In this document: positions 50,229-51,932 of the stretch, one piece after another
Layout: each line of letters opens with the position of its first letter
Position numbering within the stretch: the stretch's first letter is position 1
DNA from: Gammaproteobacteria bacterium
GTDB lineage: Bacteria; Pseudomonadota; Gammaproteobacteria; Pseudomonadales; Porticoccaceae
Direction: 5' to 3'
NCBI GenBank assembly: GCA_003645535.1
Contig: QNFP01000003.1
Location: forward strand, 1-51,932
Length of the DNA stretch: 51,932 nt
Program-made: the position numbers and the translations under genes
The notes under the pieces: generated by a model
Told to the model about the DNA's origin: nothing
The model's input: the letters and a program-made list of their open reading frames with translations, nothing else
Databases searched by the model: none

Positions 50229-51215
50229 CTAAGCGTACACCGCTGCTGCAATAGGCATCTGGTAGGCAAGTTGCTGTCCTTTGTATATTTTAAACCGTGG
50301 GCAACCAAAACGTAATCGCCCCTTGCCCCGTTCCACCAGATGCTCAGATTCTAACGAAACGTCCGAACTTTCGGCGAATTGCTTACGTGCCCGAAAAATC
50401 AGGATATTAATATGTGCCATATCCATGCCCAGATCTTTTGATAGCTGGTCATTGGCGATCCAACCCTCAGTATTCTGGTCCAGCCCATGCTGTGCCGCCA
50501 TTGCGCGGATACGGGCAAGGTGTAGTAGTAAATAGTGGTGTGTACGCTCGCCCATATCCAATGTTTGCTGCTGCCGCTCTAGCCGTAAAATGGTATTTTC
50601 TTCGTCAAGGCTCAGGTCGAATACAAACTCAAAATCATCCAGTTGATTCTCAGCCAGTGGATACAACTCTGTAGCGTTTTCACATTCGGCCAAGAATATC
50701 TTCCACTGCTGGCCGTTACAGAACAACAATTCCCCATGCTTCAATACCCTCTCAGACTGTTCGGGGTCGGCATCTTCTACTCTATGGCTCAACCAGCAAT
50801 GCCTGTTTTGAGAGTAAGTAAGCGCAATTTCAGGATGACCTTCATTGGGAAGAAATGTATAGGGCTTCAGCTCCACAGTGGATGTGTCAGGCGTATTTGC
50901 CAGCAGCAATGAACGCGGTGGGGAGTCATCCACAAATTGCCAGGAATCCCCATCAGGGCTTCCGAAAAAGACTTCATCACCGGCTACAATATCTACGTCT
51001 TGACTAGCTGTGAGGCGCACACCAGCCACCCAGGTCCCGTTCCGGCTCAGATCCCGGACCTGCCAGCCTTGGCCGCTCCATTGAAACGCGGCGTGAATTC
51101 GAGATGCCGTCGGACTAGTAACTGATGTGTCCACTTTGTCGGTGCTACGACCAAAGGTGTGGTGTGCTCTAAGAGGGTGAAATCGATTGGTGTCAGTGTC
51201 AAGTATTCGTGCCAT
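50229..51215 (-). CDS. FHA-domain regulator with OmpR/EmbR-like winged helix
   Basis: The 328-residue protein has an N-terminal FHA phosphothreonine-binding domain (about 15-100: HHTFGRSTD, ASRIHAAF, LSRNGTWVAG). A middle region of unknown fold is followed by a C-terminal winged helix (about 215-315): IANDQLSKDLGMDMAHINIL, FRARKQFAE and the wing LVERGKGRLRFG, as in OmpR/PhoB and the FHA-containing EmbR. Such domains bind direct repeats about 10-11 bp apart, which matches the operator in this window. It is co-transcribed with the kinase, so kinase-dependent control is likely. The match to the operator is inference. Confidence 0.8.
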   Translation of the reverse strand: MARILDTDTNRFHPLRAHHTFGRSTDKVDTSVTSPTASRIHAAFQWSGQGWQVRDLSRNGTWVAGVRLTASQDVDIVAGDEVFFGSPDGDSWQFVDDSPPRSLLLANTPDTSTVELKPYTFLPNEGHPEIALTYSQNRHCWLSHRVEDADPEQSERVLKHGELLFCNGQQWKIFLAECENATELYPLAENQLDDFEFVFDLSLDEENTILRLERQQQTLDMGERTHHYLLLHLARIRAMAAQHGLDQNTEGWIANDQLSKDLGMDMAHINILIFRARKQFAESSDVSLESEHLVERGKGRLRFGCPRFKIYKGQQLAYQMPIAAAVYA

Positions 51216-51332
51216 TTTGCCGCTGCTTTATAATTGTTGATAGTCGTCCGATCGTGCCTCTTGGAAACAATTCAGCCCAAAAGCCAACCTACTCCGAAAC
51301 TAAAGCAAATTGACCTGTTTCGCAACAACGAT

Positions 51333-51377
51333 GTGTAATTACGTGTAATGGAATTTACGCTGATGAATAACGATAAT
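51333..51377 (+). promoter_or_regulatory. Operator site H plus -10, between FHA gene and downstream hypothetical
   Basis: GTGTAAT at 51333-51339 and 51343-51349, then exactly 22 bp, then GATAAT (51372-51377). It points away from the FHA gene, whose start is 118 bp on the other side. It could drive a plus-strand transcript antisense to the gene at 51434-51856 or be an autoregulatory site. Confidence 0.62.
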
Positions 51378-51433
51378 GCAGTTGTGCGGGATTTGCGCAT
51401 CACCGCGGACAGGGAGGTTCGCAACTTTCCTGT

Positions 51434-51856
51434 TTATATGAGCGCCGTAATCCAGCCTTTGTAACCGGGGGGTTCAATATGATGCCCCTGCGAGCAGAAC
51501 ATACCAAAGATACGATTTGAAAAATCGCTCCCAAGCTCCAATAGCAGTTGGTTGATGTAGCACCGGCTCGAGCCATTTGCGGAAATGAATATATGCCCGC
51601 CATAATTCCATGGCAATACACAGTCTGTCAGCCAGAGAGCCAACTCCTCAGGGCTGAAATTTTGGTTTCCATGCCCGAAGCCTATGGTACTTCCCACACT
51701 CTGTGCGGAAATAAACAAGTTTTCGCCCTGTGCGAGATTCCCTGCATAGGAATCATGTTCCTGATAGTGAAAAGGCAAGCCGTATATACCACGATGATAA
51801 TTGCGATATACCTTGTCTACCACTCCTACAGTTTCAGTATTAAGGTTGAGAATCAA
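51434..51856 (-). CDS. Hypothetical protein, possible clan CD (C80-like) fold
   Basis: The 140-residue frame uses a TTG start with AGGGG seven bases upstream; the frame is closed by a stop further up, so no ATG is available. The segment STIGFGHGNQNFSPEELALWL, then GGHIFISANGSS, has the His-Gly and following beta-strand layout of C80/caspase-like folds. The expected Cys after the strand is Asn, so protease activity is unlikely. The resemblance is weak. It lies upstream of the FHA and kinase genes on the same strand, but 218 bp with site H separate them. Confidence 0.5.
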   Translation of the reverse strand: MILNLNTETVGVVDKVYRNYHRGIYGLPFHYQEHDSYAGNLAQGENLFISAQSVGSTIGFGHGNQNFSPEELALWLTDCVLPWNYGGHIFISANGSSRCYINQLLLELGSDFSNRIFGMFCSQGHHIEPPGYKGWITALI

Positions 51857-51932
51857 ACAATTTCCCCTGTGATGATGTCGTAATGGAGATTATGACCTAT
51901 GGTCCAGAAAAATCTGGCACATCAGCTCTGAT

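Noticed and set aside
1-51932. CRISPR arrays, tRNA or rRNA genes
   Set aside because: No regularly spaced 20-40 bp repeats, cloverleaf-type sequences or rRNA motifs were seen on reading; the only regular repeats are the operator half-sites.

Overview
The window looks like an accessory, conflict-rich chromosomal island of a Gram-negative bacterium, most likely a marine gammaproteobacterium. This is inferred from the large secreted thrombospondin-3/LVIVD and squalene-cyclase-like/transglutaminase-like proteins, the Rhs genes, the RAYT remnant and the IS types; no rRNA or core gene fixes the taxonomy. Most intact genes belong to polymorphic-toxin or bacterial immunity/programmed-death families (TIR, SLOG, caspase-like, subtilisin, trypsin with a Trypco2-like partner, deaminase, alpha/beta hydrolase, ABC three-component system, Ser/Thr kinase with FHA regulator). 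Between them lie insertion sequences and gene debris.

Layout. 1-2724: 5' part of a giant secreted protein (minus strand, runs out of the window). 2918-5883: truncated Rhs tip followed by two small membrane proteins, likely immunity. 5970-9094: host genes split by a complete IS1182-family element with CTAG target duplications. 9169-11229: membrane protein and cytoplasmic subtilisin-like protease. 11425-13787: a patchwork of gene fragments (GMC oxidoreductase, acetolactate decarboxylase, radical SAM), then an intact flavin reductase and a deaminase-fold protein that has lost its zinc ligands. 13990-15943: tyrosine recombinase plus IS91-type transposase. 16141-18942 (minus): HNH, TIR, caspase-like protease and a membrane-anchored dCTP-deaminase-fold protein, with attC-like sites. 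19528-23348: transglutaminase-like polymorphic toxin, immunity candidate and degenerate third copy. 23349-24087: IS6-family element. 24246-27923: degenerate group II intron domain V and an ABC-3C operon. 28033-28125: RAYT remnant. 28304-39242 (minus): 2432-residue secreted protein, second transglutaminase-like toxin and MORN-type immunity protein. 39612-44642 (plus): secreted deaminase, Trypco2-like protein, trypsin, alpha/beta hydrolase. 44837-47126 (minus): TIR, TIR and SLOG genes. 47372-51215: small protein, transmembrane Ser/Thr kinase with TPRs, FHA/winged-helix regulator. 51434-51856: hypothetical.

The most striking observation is a repeated operator, GTGTAAT-N3-GTGTAAT (half-sites exactly 10 bp apart). 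It occurs eight times, seven of them upstream of the effector transcription units and reading in their direction, usually with a -10-like hexamer 20-22 bp further on. Near-identical spacing at unrelated genes points to one activator. The FHA protein ends in an OmpR/EmbR-like winged helix, a class that binds direct repeats of about one helical turn, and is encoded 5 bp upstream of a transmembrane kinase. My working model, an inference, is a kinase -> FHA-activator -> effector arsenal regulon: a surface sensor that switches on TIR/SLOG, TIR/caspase, proteases, hydrolase, deaminase and toxin genes together.
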